This document shows positions 46,477 through 57,225 of a stretch of 64,000 nt of DNA, piece after piece. How positions within the stretch are numbered: position 1 is the first letter of the stretch; each line of letters opens with the position of its first letter. Origin of the DNA: Onchocerca volvulus (taxonomy: Eukaryota > Nematoda > Chromadorea > Rhabditida > Onchocercidae); assembly GCA_000499405.2 (NCBI GenBank), contig HG738138.1, positions 5,071,011 to 5,135,010 on the forward strand. Direction: 5' to 3'. Position numbers and translations under genes: made by a program. The notes under the pieces are model-generated. The model was given only the letters and a program-made list of their open reading frames with translations. It had not been told where the DNA came from and did not search any database.

Positions 46477-49400
46477 ATGATGATAATTAAGCCTGCTGTC
46501 TTATTTCTAACATTTTTGGCTGCTGTAAGCACTCTACAAAATCCGCTCATTTCTTCACCTTTCGACAATTTTCGTGTCGAATGCGCCAAATCCTCAGGTA
46601 CTTGAAGAATCAGTAATCTCAAAGAACGATAGAACTATTCAGCACATATTTACCAACTGTTGAGTATAACAGCTTCCATTGTAATGAAACAAAAATAAAA
46701 TCAGGTGCCGTAAGAATTAGCGTTCGAATGGTGGGTTCGCAAGGTTTCATACGTCAGGATATCGTTTTTGCAATTACTTGTGAGCGAGTGGACGAGGTTT
46801 GTTTAAATACTGCAAAATTATTGTGGCTATTAAATTTTTTCTTCCTTTTTTAAGGTCTTTTACCCATAATTCGAAGATCAGAATTATGAAGTGATATGTC
46901 AAGCAGCTAGAATTTTAATTAATTAAATTAATTATAGCTATATCCATGGTATGGTATTCCCACAGGGATTGTAGAAATAGAACGAGAAGATTGCTACTAT
47001 AGTCATTTGTTTGATCCAGTTGTGGATACAGAATCATCGTATACATGTCGCCCGCGAGAATACATATCTGGTATTACTCGTCTATCGGATACAAGGTAAA
47101 GTTAACGCTGTCAAAAGAAGGTAACAACCCATTTCCAGATGAAATAATACTTTTGATATATTATCATTTCATAGTATAGGGTACAGGTGTTGTGTTGTCG
47201 TTTACGAACTCGAGATGAAATGAACTGTAGAGAGACAGCATTCAGTAAACCAATTGGATCTAATCTGCGAACGGAAATATATAATCGCAACCAGCTTATC
47301 AATGCGATTGCTGTCGAAGGACACATTTACAGAGTGCGATTCTGCGACTTTACTTCCAGAGCTATCGGTCCGTTTCTATTTTTTTTTTAGTCTTGCAAAT
47401 TCATTAGCTTTAATGCTATATCTGAAATTCTGGCTTCCTTGCTTATTCTGGTTTGTACATGTTTATATTTAAGATCTAATCTATGGCGATTTACCTGCGA
47501 CCACTGTTATTACCGCTGAAATCCCCAAGAATCGGGAAGAATATCTTGCTTCAGAAACAGAAAGTAGTATAGTGAATATAGCAACGGCTAGAATGAGGGC
47601 AAACACGAAGAAAGGTTTGTTTGGAAATTCATTTATGAAAACCAATAATTTCAAGAAATTTAGAGATTCTTTAGTAGGGCTAGACCATATGTAAAAATTG
47701 TTGAATCTGTTAGGAAAAACTTCTTTACAATTAATCACAAGGATAATATTTAGGACGTCTGACATCTCAAGTTACGACAGTACCATCAGCAACCAAGGAC
47801 GTTGTTCAGATATTTCGACCAAGTTCCTTTCACAGCTTTGAAGGAGACCAAAATACGACGAATATCAACATCGTGTCATCAGATAAGAATGATCATTCTC
47901 AAAGTAACAATTCACAACTTTTTATCTGGAATTCATAAATGATCAAGGAAAATCATAACAGAATTTGTGGATCAAGAATATTCAGCGTCGAAGTAGGATT
48001 TTCTTAAAATTAGCATACAAGTGATGCGATAGCTTATAAATGCAAAATCAAAGCAAATACTGTGACCACTAGCTGCTCGTAGAACACAGGATTATTTCCA
48101 AAAATTTGCCGAAAAGGCAAAATAACTGATAAAATAGCCATAGCAAAAGCAACATTTTCCCGATTCCTACTAAATTGAAGTTGAAACATGATGTCAGTGA
48201 TCAAGACAAAAAGTTTCGATAAGTTCTATTTCTATTTCTACCTTTAGCTTTCTCTCTATAATTTTTCTACAATTAAATTTTAAAATTTTTCAGGCTTTCT
48301 GTCAGACATCGAGTCATCACGACAGGTGCAACAAACATCTGGAAGGAAACTTCCAACTGTTACGGATACAGTTATCGAAGAAGAGGATCAAAGTATTAAT
48401 TGGTGAATTTTGGATTTAATTTTTTGTTTTTCAATAATCCATTAAATTGTCTGAAGCAGAAGTTCCAACTTGTAAGAACAGATAATACATTTTAAGATTC
48501 TAAATCTCATGCATACTATTGAGATAGCAATAATTTCCCATTATTTTTCTGTACAATCAATAAAGATACCACTGTTCAGGAAATTAAAATTTTTGTAGAT
48601 CAAACAAGTTAAATTTGACAAAAAATAAATATTTGTTTCATGTTTGAATATTTTATTAGGTAGGAAAATTTCAGGGTAACCGATGAAATAAGTAATCAGA
48701 AATTCGCAACATCTATCGTTTCTTCCATTTCAACAAACGTTACGCAGGTTACTGTGTTTGATAATGGAATTTCGAAATTCTTTGGAAATACGTTTTAAAA
48801 GAAATTTTGGACTAAGTGGTACATACACATATAGGACATAATGCTCTGGAGTAATCTTGTCACATCAGCAATTCCAGGATCATTCTGCTACACGCAGAAA
48901 AGTCGTTTCAAGTGGTCGTAATCGAATAAAAACAGCAACATTTTCTTACTTCTCTTCTCCACAAACTACAACTTCTGCATCACTAATCCTTTTGAAACCT
49001 TTGAGCTCCAAAGCATTGTATACTGGAATTACATCAAGTAACAGAGTGAATTTTTCTTCCTCAACAAATTATTTTTTTCAAAAAAAATTTGATTTTCGAA
49101 TTATAATATCAGAATTTGATGATCATACTTTTCTAAAATCTCATCTTTTGATGGCAATCTTCGCATTTTTTCATGCGCTCCAAAATTTAGGATTTGCAAT
49201 ATTTTCTTTCCATAAACATTTTGATTCAGATTTTGGAATTTTAAGCTAAGTTCTAATTAAAAACTTTCAATATTCCCTTTTTAAAGAGAAAATTTAAATC
49301 TATGCCAATCATTCTTCAATTCAAGCAGCCTACAACTAAAACTTATATAAGAAGACGAATGAAACAGCCTTTGAGTCCAATGACTTCCACCGCTTCGTTT

Positions 49401-51965
49401 AAAATTACACCGGAACCGACAATGACATCAACCGATCTCATAGAAAAAAATCCTTCTAAATCCAATGATCAATTGCAACGTGATTCTTCTAATGTGATAC
49501 AGATCGATGAAGAAACCAAGTTTTCTCCATTCGAGAACCGGGACAATAATCCTACTCGTGATAGTGAGGTTAAAAAATTTCAGTAACAGTTTTATACAGT
49601 TCAAAAGAGTTTAAAAATATTAGCTGAATTTGCGAATGAAAGATCTCGATTTGTTTATGATGAGATATAACTGTAAATTGTTCAGGCTTTTGGATCGGAA
49701 TATTTGTTCCTTACCTCAGTTAATCCTTTCAATACGACTTCATCGATGGAAGATGGTTCTTCATACAAGATTTCGAACCAAATTCGTCGCACTCCAATTA
49801 AATCATGTTAGTTTTTAATATATTAACTTTTTGTTTACGGTTTGCATTTCTTTAGGTTTGGCATGCAAAATAATTTAGAAAAGCATTGTCAAAGAACTTA
49901 TTAAAAACTTCCGGAAAAAAAATAATCTATATATATTTCACTTTGTAAACTATTAAGCTCGAAAAGAAATTGGAGCCGCATATAGTGAATTCAAAGATTT
50001 TCCAAACAAACAAACAAACATGGTGGATCACGAATTTAACTTCCCATCATTTAGTGATGAAAATATCGGTTTGCTCATTGTTCATTTCATATATTTACTT
50101 GATTTAAATTTGCTGCATATATATTTATGCATATATGCAGAACTATATTAAATTTTTTGGTGGCGATTTCACATGTTACAAATTACATGACGTGCTGATA
50201 TCTTGATAAAGTGCATTCTAATTCTGTAGAAAATTCGCAAGTTAAATGGAATATAGATGTACATCAACTGATCAAATGATAAAAATGACATTACAGATGA
50301 TGCTAGCGCGGATTATTCTGACTATGTCTTCCCGATGAAAAAATCTGCTGATGGTAGTCGTACTTATGTACCAGAAAATCATGAACCACTGAACGCTCCA
50401 TCTGGTATGAAACGAGCCTTCGGGCCATTGTAATTTAAACATTTTTTTGCAGTAAAGTGTGAAAATTTCTGAGATAATATTTGTTAGAACTACAATCTCA
50501 TTTTATTGTTGGAATATTTAGCAGCAATTCTATACGATGCAAGTAAGGAAAACGATATTGCTGGAAATGCAACGAGAAAGAAGAAAGCTCAACAACACAG
50601 TCAAGAAAGCGATCAAAAATACAAAGAAAGTAAGAAATAGTTTGAAGATTACATTTCCTAGGAATAATGATAATTTTGAATACGGAATTAAGCATCCAAT
50701 TTTTTTTTTTTTTTTGCATTCCGTATTTTTTTTGATCATGCAGCATTAAACTGATGGGAGATGTTAATCAATGAAGAGTTGTAGCCTTTTTTTTTTTTCG
50801 TTAAATGAAGAGAGAGGAATTTTATTGATGCGTATTTCATCGTGAAAAAAAAAAAAAAAAAAAAAAAAAAAACGAAAAAATATCTGTTCGATCGATTCCA
50901 ATTGATAGTAGCCATGTATTTAAGTTGACAGTTACCCGTTCTGTTATTTTTCGATAATTTCAACACCAATCATTACTTTTCAAATGCTGCTTAAATATAT
51001 TATAGATTTTTCTTCGCCGTAACTGGACTAAAGTTTTCAAAAAAGCGAACTTGAGTGATGCGCACTAAAATTTGGTAGAATTTGGCTCATAATATGATCT
51101 GACTAAACTCTGAAGAAATATTTCAAATAGATGAAGCTACGCCACATATTAAGAATAAGTGCTCATTGCATAGACAGCAAAGATTAGTTTCTGATTTAGA
51201 CTTGGTTAAAATTTGTTCCTTGTCACGAACGATACCTTTCGCTTGGTAATAATATTAAGTAAACAATGGAGCAAATATTTTAACGAGAAGATTTGTTTAT
51301 TCGTGAAATCAGCAGTCATTTCATCGATATGAAATTATCAATGCAACCTTAATGCTTCTGCTTTCCACATTATTTTGATTGCTTAGAAATGCTTTATTGG
51401 ACATTCAGCATTAATCTTAAAGTTGTCTTCTGGAATTTAATTTATAAATTTCAGATATCAGCAAGGAATTGTTGCCAATGAATGATGATGAGACTAATTT
51501 ATTCCCAACGGATGTGTATATTCCATCTTCGGTGAATTCACTCTCGATTGTATCAAGTGAACAAGATGATTTAAAATCTTCTACTGTGGTTAAATATTCT
51601 GTCATTTTAATTTCCAATTAAAAAATCTAATTCTCTTTTAAATTTGGTCGGATTCATACGAATGTAAAATTGGACAACTTTTGATTTACCGAAGATATTT
51701 CTTTCATTTCGGACATTGCACTGTTATTAAATAATAAATACGATCAGATAGCTATTGTATCCTCAACTTCCGTTTATTCCAGAACTCTAGTGAGACTAAT
51801 CTGGAGAAGAATGCAGAAAACATTTACAACCCAACGAAATTCTATCGTGTACCATTGCCGAAACGACAATCCACGACAGAAAAAGGCAGATTTAAGATTA
51901 AAAGTTTTTTTCCGATGATTATGAAGAGAAAGAGAGTATATGTAATGAATAAGCTAAATCAATGA
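46477..51965 (+). CDS. Secreted dermatopontin-like domain with long Ser/Thr-rich tail
   Basis: Fifteen exons join in phase: 46477-46597, 46705-46796, 46938-47095, 47180-47367, 47474-47614, 47754-47903, 48294-48402, 48675-48747, 48869-49045, 49287-49568, 49686-49806, 50297-50404, 50522-50629, 51455-51588 and 51783-51965. The protein is 714 residues. A signal peptide (KPAVLFLTFLAAVSTL) precedes a cysteine domain, about residues 27-186, with Cys at 36, 66, 90, 108, 129, 130, 140 and 179. Its order of motifs (C..., Y-T-C, G-I-T-R, L-C-C-R, then V-R-F-C) parallels dermatopontin, an extracellular-matrix protein of about 180 residues. The remaining 528 residues are Ser/Thr/Asn/Asp-rich low complexity with several basic patches (for example IRRRMKQ and KRKRVYV). 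No second domain or membrane segment was seen. A TTTGCAG acceptor lies two bases before the start codon and could be a trans-splice site. Exons 9 and 13 have alternative in-frame acceptors. Confidence 0.7.
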
Positions 51966-52011
51966 AATTCCAAACATTAATAAACATTTCATTAAAAAGA
52001 ACGTAATTCCG

Positions 52012-52254
52012 ATGGCACAATTCCATCTGTTCAAAATCTTCAAAATAATCACAACTTTGTATTTTGCAGTGCTAACATTCTGCACAAAGGATATAGCAAT
52101 TCGTGATCGCCACAATTTAGTGATTGCTTGTGGTAGTGAAACGGAAATTTGGCAACCATTTCGATGTCCGGAAGGAAGTGAATGTTTCTATTCAACAGAT
52201 TCTAGTTATCGTATATGTTGCGCTGTGGCGGAATCTGTTCGCTATGCTCAATGA
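52012..52254 (+). CDS. Small secreted cysteine-rich protein, lustrin/WAP-like spacing
   Basis: A single exon of 80 residues. It has an N-terminal hydrophobic segment (FKIITTLYFAVLTFCT) that reads as a signal peptide. The mature part has Cys at 40, 52, 58, 69 and 70, in the context RCPEGSECFY and RICCAV. The CP-G-x-x-C then CC pattern resembles the short cysteine-rich (lustrin-type) modules common in nematode secreted protease-inhibitor-like proteins; the match is by pattern only. The ATG is 46 bases past the stop of the dermatopontin-like gene, so the two may be co-transcribed, or this could be a separate short transcript. No Kunitz domain follows. Confidence 0.6.
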   Translation: MAQFHLFKIFKIITTLYFAVLTFCTKDIAIRDRHNLVIACGSETEIWQPFRCPEGSECFYSTDSSYRICCAVAESVRYAQ

Positions 52255-53613
52255 TCAAAAAAGCCTCATCTAATTTATCAAGTCCATTAAATTTACTTTT
52301 GTTGATGTAATATTGCAATATTGTTATTTGATTCATTCATTTAATTTAATCATTCTTTCTAACAAAAAAAGTGACTAATTCCCAGTTTGGTCTTTTAAAC
52401 AGTAAATAAAACAGCTATTGGCAGCCAAAAATAATAGCTATCCGAACTTCAAAATCTTTCTTTCAAACTTTAAAATCTTTTTTTTTTTTCGGTATTACAT
52501 GCTACCTAATCTCATCTTCTATTTTATTCCCTCTTTTCATTTTTTCATTTGTTACATTTTTCAATTTGGTGCTTTTCATATTAATATATTTAATGAATTC
52601 GGCTTCGAAGTACTAGTTATTAATGATGTTTCATATGCAACTGCTAACGATTTTTATTTTTGTTTTTAAATTGATTTTGCTGGACGAACTTCAAAGAGCA
52701 TCATCTTCATTCTTAATTTATGTTTATAAAACACTGCTAACACTTCTCAAGCTGCATCTTTTATTACCAAAAAATTTTTTGCCATTTCTTCGAAACAGCC
52801 TTTTTTTTTTTTTGCAAAGTAACGAAATTTCAAATTTTCAAATACTGTGACAGGAAGTTGAAGTGATGTAAAAAATCGATAAACTAATCATATCCATCAA
52901 GTTTGTTATGTTCCCTCAATTTTTCATTGTTATTTTAAAATTATATCGTTTTCATCTTTTGTGCTCCCTTGAAAAATTATCGCGAGAGTTTTGTAATCAT
53001 TTTTTCTTTTTTTTCTTAAAGAGAATCCGTGATTTCTATGATTCTGTAATTTAATGAAATTTAAAACCTTTTTAAGAAGCCGCGATCTTTTGTTTTTAGC
53101 AAATTGTTTTTTATCAGCCCAAATGTAGTTGAATCATTTCTCTCACAAAACAAGAGCTGCATTAGCAATTTTTTTTAACTTTTCTAAATCTAATATGATC
53201 CAGTAATTATTCTGGATAGAAGCGTTGTATTTGTTACTAAGCGAAATAAAAACGAACGTTTTAAATTTTATTAAATCATAGTAAAAGAAAAGACTGCACG
53301 ACATATAATACTAATTTTGTGTTAGCATAACAGAATGAAGATATTTGTAAAACTTTTTTAGAAAGAGTAAATTTAATTCATTTCATTGAAGACGTTTATA
53401 CCATCGCGGAGAAGAAATCAAATCTGCTAAATTTTGATAAAATGAGTAAGATGGAATTTTTGGTTCATTGGTACTAGCATGTTGCATTTCTCCCTTCGGT
53501 AATAATTTTCATCAATTCATGATGATTCCAAAAAAGAAGGACGAATGATTCTGAGCATATTATTATTACATGCGAATTTTTAAGCTTTCGAAGTGAACAA
53601 GAAAATTTTTTAG
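52255..53613. other. Spacer, T-rich
   Basis: T-rich intergenic sequence with only Phe/Leu/Ile-rich chance ORFs. A short hydrophobic frame starting at 52626 could mimic a signal peptide but leads into poly-Phe. Confidence 0.4.
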
Positions 53614-53857
53614 CGACACCATCTTATATCGAATGTAGATTCAACCATCTGCAAATTGATGGAAATATTTTCACTGTCTACTGCGATGAAAGGTAAGATA
53701 ATTGCTTAACAATGAAAGATATGATATTTGCTCAACAAAAAATTACAGCATTCAAAACCATTACCAGAATTATCTAGTTTCAATAGTTATACATTATTTC
53801 ACATCCGACCATATATTGCATTATCTTTTTCTGGCACAAATCATCAGGCCATTTTAA
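53614..53857 (+). CDS. Possible terminal exons of an unidentified gene
   Basis: Two segments join in phase: 53614-53692 (acceptor ATTTTTTAG|CG, donor GAAAG|GTAAGA) and 53749-53857 (acceptor AAAATTACAG|C, ending TAA). The first encodes TPSYIECRFNHLQ and FTVYCDE, extracellular in look with two cysteines. The second is more hydrophobic and may be spurious. The upstream exon, needed in phase 1, was not found. It lies just before IFT20 on the same strand. Confidence 0.3.
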
Positions 53858-53984
53858 ACTTAATCGTTTGAAGAAATTATCTGCTAATTATTGCTATTTG
53901 TGACAAAACTTAGAAATGTGAACCTAATCTTGGAATTGATGAAAATTTTCGTTCAATAATGATGAAGACAGCGAAATTTCTCGA

Positions 53985-54072
53985 GGAATCTACAGCTCCT
54001 TAAAATTAATCCAGGAATCTACGGTTTTTAAAAATTAATTCCAAGAACCTACGGCTTCTTAAAATTAATGCT
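53985..54072. repeat. Three diverged tandem copies of a ~30-base unit
   Basis: Each copy runs GGAATCTACAG/G..., a TTAAAATTAAT core, then a short variable end (about 53985-54013, 54014-54043 and 54044-54072). It is intergenic, upstream of IFT20. Confidence 0.75.
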
Positions 54073-54262
54073 GCCGACCAGAGTGTTTCCAAGGCAACGC
54101 GACGTTTGTTCTCACGGATCTTTTTTTTTTTTTTCCATTTTATAAAAATCATTAGTATGCGTTAGTGTTGCAACTTATCAATACTGCTTATTATTTAATT
54201 GAATTTATTTTAACTTTAGAGGTTAAAGTAGTGTTTTGATTTCTCATACAAGGAATAAATAA

Positions 54263-55448
54263 ATGGTGGATGAAGCATTGATGAAAGCTGGCTTATATGT
54301 CGATGCTTATAACAAAATACGCCTTCTGCAACCAGGTAATTCACAAATCAAACATTAGCGGTTATGCTTTTCATTAGCAATATCTTCAACATTAATGGAC
54401 AATCATCATTCTCTTTTATCATATCATTTGTTTTGATGAAGACAAAAATTGGATGTAACGCGAAATTCGCAAGATTTTGAGCACAGTAAGAAGTCTAAAT
54501 TTGATTTTTTTGAGAAACCAAATTTTCAATCTTATTGAAGTGATATCTCTGGTGATTCTGTATGCTATTATCGTCATGTAAATATTCGATAAAAGCTAGA
54601 TTATAGATTCACAGGAATAAGTTGTTTTTAGATGTTGCGGATGCTTCTAATGAACTTGTTGAAGGAGCGAAGGAAATGGTAAATAAACTGAACACTTTCA
54701 ATGATGCGACAGCAACAATCATTAAAGCATTTGATGGAGTACGATTTTGATAACTTTATTACGTTGCTGATATGTTGCGAAAGTAATGAAATATGTTTTG
54801 TTCACTTTTAGTTAGCGATAACTGTGGAAGGTGAAAAAATTCGTGCGATGTCATCTAGAAATGCTTTGAAGAGCGTAGACAAACAACATGTTGCCGATGA
54901 GCAACAGTTACAGGTCTGTCAGTAATAATTTCTTGATTTTGAAATTTATTTCAAATTGAGAATTGGGTGTGTCAGACTTTGAATAATTTTTGCACATATC
55001 TTTTAAAAAACATGAAGAACATACTTGCCTGTCTACATTCTTCAACTTTAAACTTGAAGATGGAATACATGAAGAACACATCTCCCTGTCTACATTCTTC
55101 AACTTTAAACTTGAAGATCGAATTGTTTTTATAAATTTTAACAGATAATATCTTTCTAAATTTTCCATCCGACTTGATTTCAGTCCTATTTTATTTGAGA
55201 ATTGAAGCATGCGTTTTTTTAATATTTTATTTAAAATACGTAGTTCTTAATCTCATCTTATACACTTCGGTTTTCGAATTAATCATTTCAAAGGACGGGG
55301 GCGGAAGAAGTATTGAACAGAAAACTTTTTGCAGATTCTGATCCGAGAACGTGAAGTGGAGCTGGAAAGGCTACACGTTGAGTTAGAAAGTACTCAACGG
55401 CAAGAACATGCCCTGAAAGAATATTTGCAAAAATTTTTATCACCATAA
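54263..55448 (+). CDS. ift-20: Intraflagellar transport protein IFT20
   Basis: IFT20 is the small IFT-B subunit that also works at the Golgi to sort membrane cargo to cilia; in nematodes cilia occur only on sensory neurons. Exons are 54263-54335, 54632-54738, 54812-54913 and 55335-55448. Junction phases agree, and the total of 131 residues equals the family's usual length (132 in human). Family landmarks: MVDEALMKAGLYVDAYNKIR at the N-terminus, KEMVNKLNTFNDATATIIKAF in the middle, EGEKIRAMSSRNALKSV, and a C-terminal coiled coil (REREVELERLHVELE) ending YLQKFLSP. The start is the ATG preceding the conserved EAGL-like segment. The third intron carries a 57-base tandem duplication. Confidence 0.93.
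55011..55121. repeat. 57-base tandem duplication in IFT20 intron 3
   Basis: Copy 1 is 55011-55067 and copy 2 is 55068-55121; both start CATGAAGAAC and contain CTGTCTACATTC. Each copy also carries a near-palindrome, CTTCAACTTTAAACTTGAAG. Confidence 0.9.
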
Positions 55449-57225
55449 ATTTCTCATTTGCACGAAGTGATGCTTGATTTCTAATTGTATAAAATGCATT
55501 TTATTGGTCTCTTCCCAAGGTTTAAGTTGGTTGAAGGAAGCAATCTTCTCTTTTCTCAAATATTTTTGCAAAATTCACCAAAACTGCTTTTCGTAAAGTT
55601 AACGAATCATTTCTGTCTTTGGATCACACAAAAACAAAAGATGGCATGCAAAATTCCATCTACAAAATGCCAAGAAGACATACAAAATGCAAAATGCCAT
55701 TTTGCACATTTTCATCACCAATTTTTTGATTTATGGCAGCTTTGGACGGTTAAATGATTTCTCATTTTGCAAGGAAATTCAGGAAAAAAAGTGACAGAAC
55801 TATTCCCTTGATTCAGAAGTCCCCAAATTGAATTCGTAAATCAAAATATGATATGAGGAATATATTTGAATTAACAATCTCATTGCTGTTTTTATTTGAA
55901 TACATCTGCCATAAATTTGAAAATCAATTAGCAGTTTTCTTTTTTGAAACTATTTTTATCTTGACTTGGACTTTTCCCCCGAGAAATAAAAAAGGAACAA
56001 ATAAGTTCGTTGAAGTCAAGTAACTTAGCACGGTTTATAATTTAGATAATACTATTAATTCTCGGATATAGTTCATTTCTATTTTAATCAATCGACTTCA
56101 AGATTCACGCCAAATGAAGTGACTTCGTTTTAAGTTTCTTGACAAACATAATTTTTTCGAAACTTCACATGAAAAATATCTACTCAGATGACTTTTAATG
56201 AATTTTTCAAACTGATAAAAAGAGTGGAATTGAAATGAGAAACAATTGTTTTCAACTCAACATACTAAAATGCAAAAGCAACTCAAACAACTTTAAAATA
56301 TGGTAATCAATCACTGATGAAGAGCTATTAAAAATTTAAAGTAGTAAAAACAGGGCGTCAAATCAATCTATCTTAGTTAAAACAAATAAGAAATTACGGG
56401 CAGCAATGTGTCTCTGCAAGATGATAGTTGACACTTGTCTCTGGATCCTCAAAGTTAGTTGTTACCAGAAACTGCCGGATTAACTTGATAAATTTCACAC
56501 GAAAATAATCTGAGACGTATTTGATATGTTTAATATATACAGTAATGAATAAAAATCTTCGCCAAAAATAAAACAAATCTATTATTTAAGTTATCAGATT
56601 ATCCAGATAATCAAACAACGCCATCAGCATTATTGACCTTATTAGCTTTAGATAACACACTCAAAAGTTCGCACAACTACTCAATCTTTTTTGGCTCAGC
56701 ATCTCGACGCCGGAACACAGTTATCATTAGCGACACCATCATTATTCATTATGGAGAAATTAATGGTATTAACAATCAAAAAAAATCGAAAGGAAACGTA
56801 ATTCATACAACTATACAATCAACACCCTCTTCATGTTAAAATCTTAATAACTCCAGATCAATTACATTAGTAGCAACCAATATTGCTATTGTTAAAGATG
56901 TAACTACAACTATATCTTCGATGCTGGTTTTTGATACAAATGCAGTGTTTTGCCATTTCCGTATGCTTGGTGAGTTGGTAAAGTAACGTCTTGAGTAACA
57001 AAACTCAAGATGTTATATTAGGATTCCATTCAAAAAATGTTGTTTAGAAGAAAATATATAACAGAAGATATTATCACTAGCTATAACGGCTATAATGAAA
57101 AGAAAAAGAAAAAAAAACAAATAATCTGGATATTGCTTCAATATAAAGAAAGCAAATATTCGTTTCACAAAGTTTCTGCTCCATGACCACCTGTACGATT
57201 CGATTCGGAAGCTGTTCCTGTTTTC
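55449..57225. other. Convergent spacer between IFT20 and the LITAF gene
   Basis: Holds the 3' ends of two convergent genes. Open frames here (such as the plus ORF at 55485-55757 and the plus ORF at 56633-56839) have no recognised similarity and were not accepted. Confidence 0.45.
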
